Source: JAABSQ01 sp964573705 (GTDB lineage: Bacteria; Desulfobacterota; Desulfobacteria; Desulfobacterales; Desulfococcaceae). Taken from it: a stretch of DNA of 64,000 bases. The notes under the pieces were generated by a model. The model saw only the letters and a list, made by a program, of their open reading frames with translations. It was not told the DNA's origin and made no database searches. Location: contig CAZNLT010000006.1 of the NCBI GenBank assembly GCA_964573705.1, forward strand, positions 3,546 through 67,545. The letters run 5' to 3'. Shown here one piece after another: positions 1 through 7,935 of this stretch; within the stretch, counting starts at the first letter, position 1, and every line of letters starts with the position of its first letter. The position numbers and the translations under genes are program-made.

Positions 1-545
1 ATGGCCACCACCCATTCCCCGACCTTCAAAGTTTCCGAATTGCCCATTCTAAGGGGTTCCAACCCTTGGGTCGAATCCACCCGAATCAGGGCCAGGTCGG
101 TTTTGGGGTCACGGCCCACGATTTCGGCGTCGTATTCTTTATCGTCGGGCAGTCGGACCTTGATCTCGTCGGCCCCTTCGACCACGTGGTTGTTGGTGAC
201 GATAAATCCTTCATTGTCGATGACAAAGCCGGATCCCAGGCTCTGCTGTTTGAATTGACGGCCCGGCTCCCGTTCCCGGAATGGACCGAAAAAGTCCCGA
301 AAGGGATTGTCCTGCTCCCCGAAAAAGTGCCGAAAAACCCGGCTTTCATCCCCCCGGTTCTTGACGGTGCGGATATTGACCACCGCCGGCTTGGCTTTTT
401 CCGCCAGTTCCGTGATATTGGCGGGAAGCATCAGGCTTTGGGCTTGGTCGGGGGCGGACAGAGCACCTCCCGCTCCGACGGCCAGAATGGACCCGGCCAG
501 GATCAACGCGACAGCCAGTTGAGTAAAAGATCGTTTACGATGCAT
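1..545 (-). CDS. HtrA/DegP-type periplasmic serine protease, 5' part only
   Basis: This is the first 181 codons of a Do-like serine protease; the 3' end lies beyond the left edge. Periplasmic HtrA proteases degrade or refold damaged envelope proteins. The start is ATG with an AGGAGG ribosome site 7 bases upstream. Residues 1-30 form a signal peptide (basic MHRKR start, hydrophobic core, then ALSA). The trypsin-like fold begins near residue 45. The catalytic His is seen at about 120 in VTNNHVVEG and the catalytic Asp at about 150 in KTDLAL; the Ser and PDZ domains are outside the window. Upstream on the minus strand there is a perfect TTGACA near 605 but no good -10 at the expected distance. 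Confidence 0.93.
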   Translation of the reverse strand, partial: MHRKRSFTQLAVALILAGSILAVGAGGALSAPDQAQSLMLPANITELAEKAKPAVVNIRTVKNRGDESRVFRHFFGEQDNPFRDFFGPFREREPGRQFKQQSLGSGFVIDNEGFIVTNNHVVEGADEIKVRLPDDKEYDAEIVGRDPKTDLALIRVDSTQGLEPLRMGNSETLKVGEWVVA

Positions 546-923
546 TTTTTTGCCTCCTGTTAACTTGATTTCTTCATTTTTACTTTCGGATTTATTTTCA
601 CTGTCAATCATTGAACGGAAATATAAAACGATTACATTACCAAAAGATGACGCGTATATTACCAAAAGGTAAAGATTCGTTCTCTAATCGGTTTCCGGTA
701 TTTTCAGAGCAGAAATCCCGAGCCCACCGACGGGTTATCCTTCCGATACAGCGGAAGAAAAATATTTTCACTTGCGATACATTCGGTCTGTCTTTATAAT
801 GGTACGTTAAACTTTTCATGCGTACTTTAGTGAGAGCGGCGTTTTATTTGAACGCTGCCGATGTGTTTTTTAGGGATTATGCGGGGGGACAATCTCTTTC
901 CGAGAACATAAAAGGAACAGTTC
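546..923. other. Divergent intergenic region between the HtrA gene and rpiB
   Basis: AT-richer than its surroundings. It holds the start-proximal signals of the minus-strand protease gene and one good plus-strand promoter (772-800) for rpiB. Short open frames here lack ribosome sites and resemble no family I know, so none is called. Confidence 0.6.
772..800 (+). promoter_or_regulatory. Sigma-70-type promoter for the rpiB-glyA-rib operon
   Basis: TTGCGA, 17-base spacer, then a perfect TATAAT. The predicted transcript starts near 807, about 117 bases before the rpiB ATG. Confidence 0.7.
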
Positions 924-1376
924 ATGGACGAAAATCAGAAGCCGATCGTCATCGGGTGCGACCATGCGGCATTCGCTCTCAAGGAGCGGATCAAAACATA
1001 CCTCACCGACAAGGCGGGTCTTCAGGTCGAAGATGTCGGCACCTTTGATGAATTGTCTGTGGATTATCCCGATTTCGGTATCAAAGTGGCAGAGGCGGTT
1101 TCCCAAGGACGATTTGATCGGGGGATACTGATCTGCGGCACCGGCATCGGCATGTCCATGGTGGCCAATCGGTTTCCTCATGTTCGAGCGGCTTTGTGCA
1201 ACGATGTCTTCTCCGCTAAAATGAGCAAGCTGCACAACAACGCCAATATTCTGGTGCTCGGCGGGCGGGTCATCGGAGACATTCTGGCCCGGGAAATCGT
1301 AGACATCTGGATAGAGACCCCTTTCGAAGGGGGGCGTCACCAGGCCCGGTTGGAAAAATTCGACAGCATCGGCTGA
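924..1376 (+). CDS. rpiB: Ribose-5-phosphate isomerase B
   Basis: Interconverts ribose 5-phosphate and ribulose 5-phosphate in the cytoplasmic pentose phosphate pathway. The 150-aa protein shows the RpiB/LacAB signature: GCDHAAF near residue 11, the GTGIGMS loop near 72, and the conserved ANRFPHVRAALCND block with Cys and Asn. Length is normal for RpiB. The ATG at 924 follows an AAAGGA site. It is the first gene of a co-directional run reaching nusB and supplies the pentose phosphate used by nucleotide and riboflavin synthesis further along. Confidence 0.93.
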   Translation: MDENQKPIVIGCDHAAFALKERIKTYLTDKAGLQVEDVGTFDELSVDYPDFGIKVAEAVSQGRFDRGILICGTGIGMSMVANRFPHVRAALCNDVFSAKMSKLHNNANILVLGGRVIGDILAREIVDIWIETPFEGGRHQARLEKFDSIG

Positions 1377-1410
1377 TCAGGATCGCTGATCCGGTGATAG
1401 GGGGAGTGTC

Positions 1411-2670
1411 TTGGACTTGAAAAATATTGAGAAGATAGACCCTGAGATTGCAGGTGTCATTGCTGATGAACTGGCGCGGCAACGGTTTACGCTCGAAATG
1501 ATCGCCTCCGAAAACATCGCCAGCCGCGAGGTTATGGCGGTGCAGGGAAGCATTCTGACCAACAAATATGCGGAAGGATATCCGGACAACCGCTATTACG
1601 GCGGTTGCGAGATTGTGGATGTGGCCGAAAAACTCGCCATTGAGCGGGCGCAACATCTGTTTGACGCCGAATATGCCAATGTCCAGCCCCATTCCGGATC
1701 ACAGGCCAATATGGCGGTCTATTTTTCACTTCTCCAACCGGGTGACACTGTTTTGGGCATGGACCTGGCTCATGGCGGGCACCTGACCCACGGCAGCCCC
1801 GCCAGTTTTTCAGGGAAGCTGTTTCATTTTATTCACTATGGGGTTCGGGAGGATACCGGCCGCATCGATTATGAGGAGGTGGCCCGGCTGGCCGAAACTC
1901 ACCGCCCGCGAATGATCGTGGCCGGGGCCAGCGCCTACCCGCGGATCATCGATTTTGCCGCCTTTGCTCAAATCGCCCGGTCGGTGGATGCCTGCCTTAT
2001 GGTGGACATGGCCCATATCGCGGGCCTGGTTGCCGCCGGGGTGCATCCCTCGCCGATTCCCCATGCCGATGTGGTGACCTCCACCACCCATAAAACCCTA
2101 CGGGGCCCCCGGGGCGGTCTGATCCTGAGCCGGAATGATTATTGCGCCTGCATCAACAGCCAGATTTTTCCGGGAATTCAGGGGGGGCCACTGATGCATA
2201 CCATTGCGGCCAAAGCCCTGGCATTCAGAGAGGCCGAAACCCCTGAATTCAAAGCCTATCAGAAGAAAACCATTGAAAACGCCGCCATATTGGCCGACCG
2301 GTTGACGGAAATGAGGGTGAAGCTGGTTTCCCACGGCACCGACAACCACATGCTTCTGGTGGATCTGAGAAGCCTGGACACCACCGGCAAAGACGCCGAG
2401 GCGGCACTGGGACGGGCCGGCATTACGGTCAACAAGAATGCGGTGCCTTTCGACACCCTCAGCCCGCGGATCACCAGCGGGATCCGGGTCGGCACTCCGG
2501 CGGTGACCACTCGGGGCATGGGTCGGAATGAAATGATCGCCGTTTCCGATATGATGGTGGCGGTGCTTCGGAATCCCCATCATGCGGATGTCATCCAAAG
2601 CGTTCGGGAACAGGTGCGGGAACTGTGCATTCGGTTTCCTGTTTACCCTGATATCGAGACCTTGAACTGA
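1411..2670 (+). CDS. glyA: Serine hydroxymethyltransferase
   Basis: PLP enzyme converting serine and tetrahydrofolate to glycine and 5,10-methylene-THF, the main source of one-carbon units. The 419-aa length fits the bacterial family. Visible marks are the IASEN motif near residue 30, YAEGYP followed by RYYGGC, the THKTLRGPRGG segment carrying the PLP-binding lysine near 228, and VTTRGM near the C terminus. The start is TTG at 1411 after a GGGGAG site. It lies 34 bases after rpiB and one base before the dCMP deaminase gene, so co-transcription is likely. Confidence 0.95.
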   Translation: MDLKNIEKIDPEIAGVIADELARQRFTLEMIASENIASREVMAVQGSILTNKYAEGYPDNRYYGGCEIVDVAEKLAIERAQHLFDAEYANVQPHSGSQANMAVYFSLLQPGDTVLGMDLAHGGHLTHGSPASFSGKLFHFIHYGVREDTGRIDYEEVARLAETHRPRMIVAGASAYPRIIDFAAFAQIARSVDACLMVDMAHIAGLVAAGVHPSPIPHADVVTSTTHKTLRGPRGGLILSRNDYCACINSQIFPGIQGGPLMHTIAAKALAFREAETPEFKAYQKKTIENAAILADRLTEMRVKLVSHGTDNHMLLVDLRSLDTTGKDAEAALGRAGITVNKNAVPFDTLSPRITSGIRVGTPAVTTRGMGRNEMIAVSDMMVAVLRNPHHADVIQSVREQVRELCIRFPVYPDIETLN

Positions 2671-2671
2671 A

Positions 2672-3151
2672 ATGGCTTTTGGCGCCGACCGCCCTTCATG
2701 GGAGGCTTATTTTATGGATATTGCGGTATTGGTGGCCAAAAGGTCCACCTGCACCCGAAGGGCCGTGGGCGCGGTCATCGTTCGGGATAAACGGGTGCTG
2801 TCCACCGGATACAACGGGGCCCCGTCGGGGATCGCCCACTGCACCGAAGTGGGGTGCATGCGGGAACGAATGCAGGTGCCGTCGGGCGAGCGCCACGAAC
2901 TCTGCCGGGGAATCCATGCCGAACAGAACGCCATCATACAGGCCGCCTATCACGGCGCTTCCATCAAAGACGGGGTCCTTTTCTGCACCAATCTGCCCTG
3001 TTCCATTTGTGCCAAAATGATCATCAATGCGGGAATCAAAAAAATCTATTATCTTTCCGGATATGCCGACACCATGTCCGAGACCCTGTTTCAGGAGGCG
3101 GAGGTGGAGGTGATTCAGGTGGACGCCGGGGGTCAGGTGGATCTGCCATGA
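2672..3151 (+). CDS. dCMP deaminase family protein (ComEB type)
   Basis: Predicted zinc-dependent deoxycytidylate deaminase making dUMP for thymidylate synthesis. In the 159-aa protein the zinc site is seen as HAEQNAI (His and catalytic Glu) and PCSICAK (two Cys). The loop GYNGAPSGIAHC, with an extra Cys, is typical of the dCMP rather than the cytidine deaminase group. The ATG follows the glyA stop by one base, and its stop overlaps the nrdR start (ATGA). Placement beside nrdR and glyA suits deoxynucleotide supply. Confidence 0.88.
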   Translation: MAFGADRPSWEAYFMDIAVLVAKRSTCTRRAVGAVIVRDKRVLSTGYNGAPSGIAHCTEVGCMRERMQVPSGERHELCRGIHAEQNAIIQAAYHGASIKDGVLFCTNLPCSICAKMIINAGIKKIYYLSGYADTMSETLFQEAEVEVIQVDAGGQVDLP

Positions 3152-3639
3152 AGTGCCCCTTCTGCGGAGAGGTGAACAATAAGGTCATCGACTCCCGCCT
3201 GAGCAAAGACGGAAACTCGGTTCGCCGGCGCCGGGAATGCATCGACTGCGGGCGGCGCTTCACCACCTTCGAGCACATCGAAGAGATCCCGGTGATGATC
3301 ATTAAAAAGGACGGCCGCCGGGAAATTTTCAGCCGGGAAAAGGTCCGGCTGGGAATCCTGAGGGCCTGTGAAAAGCGGGGCATCAGCATGAACGCCATCG
3401 AGGCCTTTTTGGATGAACTGGAGCGGGATCTTCGGGAAAGCGAAGAAAAGGAGATTCCTTCCCGAATCATCGGTGAAAAGATCATGTCCAAGCTCCATGA
3501 CCTGGATGATGTGGCGTATGTACGGTTCGCTTCGGTCTACCGGGAGTTCAAGGATGTCAATGATTTTATGTCGGAACTGAAGCGGCTTCTGGATCGGGAA
3601 AGGAAGGATCTCCAGGCGGAAGGTGGGAAAACGTGCTGA
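3148..3639 (+). CDS. nrdR: Transcriptional repressor NrdR
   Basis: Represses ribonucleotide reductase genes by sensing ATP/dATP. The 163-aa protein has the N-terminal zinc ribbon (CPFC near residue 3 and CIDCGRRFTTFE near 31) followed by the ATP-cone domain (VMIIKKDGRREIFSREK onward). The start used here is the ATG overlapping the dCMP deaminase stop, because it opens exactly on the canonical MKCPFCG sequence; a longer upstream reading frame exists but is a shadow of the previous gene. Its stop overlaps the ribD GTG by 7 bases. Confidence 0.96.
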   Translation: MKCPFCGEVNNKVIDSRLSKDGNSVRRRRECIDCGRRFTTFEHIEEIPVMIIKKDGRREIFSREKVRLGILRACEKRGISMNAIEAFLDELERDLRESEEKEIPSRIIGEKIMSKLHDLDDVAYVRFASVYREFKDVNDFMSELKRLLDRERKDLQAEGGKTC

Positions 3640-4748
3640 AAACCGATGCCGATTTCATGGAGGCGGCTCTGGATCTGGCTCGGCAGGGATGGGGATATAC
3701 CTCTCCCAACCCGATGGTCGGAGCGGTGGTGGTTCGGGACGGAAAAATCGTGGGGCAAGGCTTTCACCGCATGGTGGGCGGCCCTCATGCCGAAATTCAC
3801 GCCCTGGAGGATGCCGGGGAATCGGCCCGCGGGGCGACCCTGTACGTCACTCTGGAGCCATGCAACCATCAGGGAAGAACCCCCCCCTGCACACACCGGG
3901 TGATCCGGTCGGGGATTCATCGGGTGGTGGTGGCGATGGAGGATCCCAACCCTGATGTACGCGGCGGTGGAAACGCGTTTCTCAGGTCCCGGGGGATCGA
4001 GGTAGAGGTGGGGGTGCTTGAAAATGCAGCTCGAAAGCTGAATGAAATTTTCATCAAGTACATTACGGCCAAACAGCCCTTCGTCATTTTAAAATGCGCA
4101 GCCACTCTGGATGGCCGGATCGCCACCCGCACCGGTGATTCCAAATGGGTGTCCGGAGAAAAATCCCGTGAATATGTTCACCGGATCCGGCATGGAGTGG
4201 ATGGCATTCTGGTGGGCATCGGAACGGTTCTCGCAGATGATCCAAGCCTGACGACCCGATTGGAAGGACAAATAGGACTCGATCCCACCCGAATCATTCT
4301 GGATACCCGGTTGTCGATCCCCACGGATGCCAAAATCCTGAATCTCGACTCCGATGCGGAAACCATTCTGGTCATCGGAGACGCGGTGCCGGAGAAGAAG
4401 AAACTATTTTTTAAGAACCGATCCATTCGCGTGCTGAAGGCCCCGCTGAAAGACGGCCGCATCAACCTGCCCCTGCTCATGAGCCGACTCGGGTATATCG
4501 GGATCACCAGCCTGCTGATCGAGGGGGGAAGCCGGGTAATCACCTCCGCGCTCCATTCCCGGATCGTCGACAAAATCTGCTTTTTCTATGCGCCCAAGAT
4601 TCTTGGCGGGGACGACGGGGTCCCGATCTGTTCAGGGCCGGGGCCCGATTACATGCGGCAGTGCATTCCCATTCGGGATACCGAGATTCACCGGTTCGGT
4701 GAGGATATGATGATTCAGGGATATATCGATAGAACCAAAACCTGGTGA
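3633..4748 (+). CDS. ribD: Bifunctional riboflavin deaminase/reductase RibD
   Basis: Carries out the second and third committed steps of riboflavin synthesis: deamination of the pyrimidine from RibA, then reduction of the ribosyl side chain. The 371-aa protein has an N-terminal zinc deaminase domain (GGPHAEIHAL; EPCNHQGRTPPC) and a C-terminal RibD_C reductase domain starting near residue 145 (ILKCAATLDGRIAT; LLIEGGSR). The start is GTG overlapping the nrdR stop, preceded by GAAGGTGG. First riboflavin gene of the operon. Confidence 0.95.
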   Translation: MLKTDADFMEAALDLARQGWGYTSPNPMVGAVVVRDGKIVGQGFHRMVGGPHAEIHALEDAGESARGATLYVTLEPCNHQGRTPPCTHRVIRSGIHRVVVAMEDPNPDVRGGGNAFLRSRGIEVEVGVLENAARKLNEIFIKYITAKQPFVILKCAATLDGRIATRTGDSKWVSGEKSREYVHRIRHGVDGILVGIGTVLADDPSLTTRLEGQIGLDPTRIILDTRLSIPTDAKILNLDSDAETILVIGDAVPEKKKLFFKNRSIRVLKAPLKDGRINLPLLMSRLGYIGITSLLIEGGSRVITSALHSRIVDKICFFYAPKILGGDDGVPICSGPGPDYMRQCIPIRDTEIHRFGEDMMIQGYIDRTKTW

Positions 4749-4835
4749 GTTTTTCAGGCGGTTTATGATCCAATTTTTTCTGATCGGGAAAAGAATTTTT
4801 ACGGTTCCACAGAGGAATACAGGAATACGATCATT

Positions 4836-5498
4836 ATGTTTACGGGGATTATAGAGGGGCTGGGCGCCATCACAGGCGTGAATGCTGCGGGCCGAGGAAA
4901 AAGACTGACCATTCAAGCCGATTTCCCCTTGATCCATACCCAAGTCGGTGACAGCATCGCCGTCAGCGGCGCGTGCCTGACCGCCACGACTCTCGACGGA
5001 AAACGCTTCACAGTGGATGTATCCCCTGAAACGGTGGGACGGACGACCCTGGTGGATGCCAAAATCGGAGATCGGGTCAATCTGGAACGGGCCCTGCGTC
5101 TCTCCGACCGGTTGGACGGTCACCTGGTTTCCGGCCATATCGACGGAAAAGGGCGGGTCACCGATCGAAAGACCTTGAGCAACGCCGTCATCATCTCTTT
5201 TGATGTGTCCCCCGAGCTGACCGCCCAAATGATACCCAAGGGATCGGTGGCCGTGGACGGGGTCAGCCTCACCATCAACAGGCTGGGGGAAGGCGACTTC
5301 GAGGTCAGCATCATTCCTCATACCGCCAATCTGACCACGGTAGGGTACAAAAACGCCGGGGATTGGGTCAACATCGAAACCGATATGATCGGCAAATATG
5401 TGGCCCGATTTCTGATTCGAGGACAGGGGCCGAAAACCGGCGGGGAAACGGAAAACGTCATCGATATGGCGTTTCTGGCCAAGAACGGATTTCTTTAA
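4836..5498 (+). CDS. ribE: Riboflavin synthase, alpha chain
   Basis: Dismutates two 6,7-dimethyl-8-ribityllumazine molecules into riboflavin and the pyrimidine intermediate. The 220-aa protein opens with the family hallmark MFTGIIEGLG and shows two lumazine-binding repeats, each with a SG-x-CLT or DGVSLTIN type block (near residues 47 and 145). Length is normal. It follows ribD by 87 bases and is separated from ribBA by a 95-base gap containing a stem-loop. Confidence 0.95.
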   Translation: MFTGIIEGLGAITGVNAAGRGKRLTIQADFPLIHTQVGDSIAVSGACLTATTLDGKRFTVDVSPETVGRTTLVDAKIGDRVNLERALRLSDRLDGHLVSGHIDGKGRVTDRKTLSNAVIISFDVSPELTAQMIPKGSVAVDGVSLTINRLGEGDFEVSIIPHTANLTTVGYKNAGDWVNIETDMIGKYVARFLIRGQGPKTGGETENVIDMAFLAKNGFL

Positions 5499-5507
5499 GT
5501 TATTAGG

Positions 5508-5552
5508 AATTAAGCCTTCGGTCGAGCTCCCACGGGGACCGGGGACTTAATT
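5508..5552 (+). other. Stem-loop in the ribE-ribBA gap
   Basis: A 16-base arm (5508-5523) pairs with 5537-5552 around a 13-base loop, with one mismatch and two G-U pairs. No T-run follows, so it is not a standard terminator. It could set RNA stability or ribBA translation, or be a neutral palindrome. Confidence 0.55.
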
Positions 5553-5593
5553 GGTGAAATTCAAAGCGGGAACAAGGAGATAAGGAAGCAACC

Positions 5594-6835
5594 ATGCCAC
5601 GGATCAGCATAGACAAGGCGATCGAAGAAATCAGGGCCGGCCGGATAGTCATCCTGGTGGACGACGAGGATCGTGAAAACGAGGGCGATTTGACCATGGC
5701 GGCCGAAAAGGTCACCCCTGAAGCAATCAATTTTATGGCCAAATTCGGAAGGGGATTGATCTGCCTTTCCCTGACCGGAGAGAAGGTGGACGCCCTTGAA
5801 CTGCCCATGATGGTAGACAACAACACCTCACAATTCGAAACCGGATTTACCGTCTCCATCGAGGCCAAGCGGGGCGTCACCACCGGGATTTCGGCGGCGG
5901 ATCGGGCCACCACTATTCTGACGGCGGTATCGGATGAATGTACCCCTGGCGATCTGGCCCGGCCGGGCCATATTTTTCCTCTTCGGGCCCGAAACGGTGG
6001 CGTCATGGTCCGGGTCGGCCAGACCGAAGGATCGGTGGATCTGGCCCGCCTGGCCGGGCTTAAACCGGCCGGGGTGATCTGCGAAATTATGGATGATGAC
6101 GGCACCATGGCACGCATGCCCGCCCTGGAGCAGTTCAGCGAAGAGCACGGGATCGGCATCTGCACCATCGCCGATCTGGTGGAATATCGACTTCGAAACG
6201 AATCCTTCGTGCGCCCGGCGGCCCAGGCGGAGCTGCCCACCCTTCACGGGGGGGAGTTCAAAATCATCGCCTATGAGAACAGCCTGGACAATTTGACCCA
6301 TATCGCCCTGGTGAAGGGAGAAATCGATCCGGAAAAACCGATACTGGTGCGGGTCCATTCCGAATGCATGACCGGGGACATCTTCGGTTCTCTCCGCTGC
6401 GACTGCGGGGAACAGCTTCATAAGGCGATGCACATGATCAGCCAGGAGGCTTCCGGTGTGGTTCTCTATCTGCGGCAAGAGGGCCGGGGGATCGGGCTGG
6501 TAAACAAGCTTCGGGCATACGAACTTCAACAGAAGCGAGGCCTGGACACGGTGGAGGCCAACGTTGAACTGGGATTTAAGGACGATCTTCGGGATTACGG
6601 CATCGGCGCCCAAATGCTCGTGGACCTCGGGGTCAGGAAGATGCGGCTCCTGACCAACAATCCCAAGAAGATGATCGGGCTTCAAGGCTATGGTCTGAGC
6701 ATGGTGGAGCAGGTGCCGATCGAGGTGCCGCCCAATGAGTTTGATCTCTGCTACCTGGAATGCAAAAAGCTCAAGATGGGGCATACCCTCAACCTGAACC
6801 GAAAAATTCCTGAAAAGAATATCAAACGAGGATAG
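5594..6835 (+). CDS. ribBA: Bifunctional DHBP synthase / GTP cyclohydrolase II
   Basis: Makes both riboflavin precursors: 3,4-dihydroxy-2-butanone 4-phosphate from ribulose 5-phosphate (N-terminal RibB domain, with DDEDRENEGDL near residue 23) and the formamidopyrimidine from GTP (C-terminal RibA domain, zinc site HSECMTGDIFGSLRCDC near 253, RQEGRGIGL near 295). The 413-aa length is typical of full fusions, and both sets of active-site residues appear intact. The ATG follows an AAGGAGATAAGGAAG ribosome region. 11 bases separate it from ribH. Confidence 0.96.
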   Translation: MPRISIDKAIEEIRAGRIVILVDDEDRENEGDLTMAAEKVTPEAINFMAKFGRGLICLSLTGEKVDALELPMMVDNNTSQFETGFTVSIEAKRGVTTGISAADRATTILTAVSDECTPGDLARPGHIFPLRARNGGVMVRVGQTEGSVDLARLAGLKPAGVICEIMDDDGTMARMPALEQFSEEHGIGICTIADLVEYRLRNESFVRPAAQAELPTLHGGEFKIIAYENSLDNLTHIALVKGEIDPEKPILVRVHSECMTGDIFGSLRCDCGEQLHKAMHMISQEASGVVLYLRQEGRGIGLVNKLRAYELQQKRGLDTVEANVELGFKDDLRDYGIGAQMLVDLGVRKMRLLTNNPKKMIGLQGYGLSMVEQVPIEVPPNEFDLCYLECKKLKMGHTLNLNRKIPEKNIKRG

Positions 6836-6846
6836 AGGAGATAGTC

Positions 6847-7320
6847 ATGCCGAGACACATCGAAGGAAATCTGATTGCGGAGGGAAAAAAGTTCGCGATC
6901 GTGGTCAGCCGGTTCAATGATTTTATTACCGAGCGACTGGTGGGCGGGGCCATGGACGGGCTGATTCGATCCGGGGCCCGGGACGAGGATGTGGATGTGG
7001 TCCGGGTGCCGGGGGCGTTTGAGATTCCGCTGCTGGCCAAAAAAATGGCGGGCCGGGGCCGCTATAATGCCGTCATCTGCCTGGGCGCCGTGATTCGAGG
7101 AGCCACCTCCCATTATGATTATGTCTGTGCGGAGGTCTCCAAAGGGATTGCCGCGGTTGGGCTGCAAGCGGAAATTCCTGTGATTTTCGGCATCCTGACC
7201 ACCGACACGATCGAGCAGGCCATTGAACGGGCCGGTACCAAGGCCGGCAACAAGGGATGGGACGCGGCCATGAGCGCCATCGAAATGGCCAATCTGATGC
7301 AGGCGGTGGATCAAGACTGA
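6847..7320 (+). CDS. ribH: 6,7-dimethyl-8-ribityllumazine synthase
   Basis: Condenses the two products of the RibBA/RibD branches to give lumazine; usually forms hollow icosahedral or pentameric shells. The 157-aa protein shows the family blocks VVSRFNDFIT, VPGAFEIPL, CLGAVIRGATSHYDYV (with the conserved His) and FGILTTDTIEQA. The GAGGAGATAGTC ribosome region precedes the ATG. nusB begins 8 bases after the stop, the usual ribH-nusB pairing in many bacteria. Confidence 0.96.
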   Translation: MPRHIEGNLIAEGKKFAIVVSRFNDFITERLVGGAMDGLIRSGARDEDVDVVRVPGAFEIPLLAKKMAGRGRYNAVICLGAVIRGATSHYDYVCAEVSKGIAAVGLQAEIPVIFGILTTDTIEQAIERAGTKAGNKGWDAAMSAIEMANLMQAVDQD

Positions 7321-7328
7321 CAATCACC

Positions 7329-7934
7329 ATGCAAAATCGAAGAAAATCCCGAGAACTGGCCCTTCAAGCCCTTTATTACATGGACAGCCGACGGAATTTT
7401 TCCCGGGAGGCTTTGACCCTGTTTTTCCGATGTTTCCAAGAAGCGGATTCGGAGCATTCCTTCTTTGAGGAGATCACTCTGGGGGTAATGACCTACCGGC
7501 TGCAGATCGATCGGCTGATCGAACGGTTTTCCAGCCATTGGAAGATCAGCCGCATGTCCTGTGTGGATCGGAACATCATGCGGGTGGCGGTATACGAAAT
7601 GCTGTTCCGGGAAGACATACCGGCCAAGGTCTCCATCAACGAGGCCATCGACATCGGGAAAAAATTCGGAACCGAAGAATCCGGCGCCTTTATCAACGGG
7701 ATTCTCGACAGCGTCCATTTGGCCTTGGATAGGGGGGATATCACGGCCGACCTGAATGAAGAGACCGAGATACCGCTAGACTCTCCGGCCGAAAGAGGGT
7801 ACCAGCCGGTCCGTCCGGAGGAGTCCGAGGCCTATTTCTCGCCGGTGAAAGGCCGGCCCGGTGTGGTGAAACGACGGGCTCAGAGTGAACATCCCTCCGC
7901 CGATACCGAAAAGACCAAGCAAGGAGCGAAATAA
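7329..7934 (+). CDS. nusB: Transcription antitermination factor NusB with C-terminal extension
   Basis: Binds boxA RNA with NusE (S10) to help antitermination of rRNA operons. The predicted protein is 201 aa from the ATG at 7329 (MQNRRKSRELALQAL). Residues 1-145 are a standard NusB fold (DRNIMRVAVYEML; VSINEAIDIGKKFGTEES; FINGILD). Typical NusB ends soon after; here about 50 further residues, acidic and Pro-rich then basic, follow. The tail has no motif I recognise. A longer open frame starting at 7257 overlaps ribH and is rejected. Confidence 0.9.
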   Translation: MQNRRKSRELALQALYYMDSRRNFSREALTLFFRCFQEADSEHSFFEEITLGVMTYRLQIDRLIERFSSHWKISRMSCVDRNIMRVAVYEMLFREDIPAKVSINEAIDIGKKFGTEESGAFINGILDSVHLALDRGDITADLNEETEIPLDSPAERGYQPVRPEESEAYFSPVKGRPGVVKRRAQSEHPSADTEKTKQGAK

Positions 7935-7935
7935 T

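Noticed and set aside
818..1048. Open frame before and into rpiB
   Set aside because: No ribosome site and overlaps the conserved start of rpiB in another frame.
5545..5575. GGTGAAATTC sequence upstream of ribBA, resembling part of an FMN riboswitch core
   Set aside because: The rest of the RFN consensus (following CCC-ACCGGCGGT and paired stems) is absent and the site lies inside the operon.
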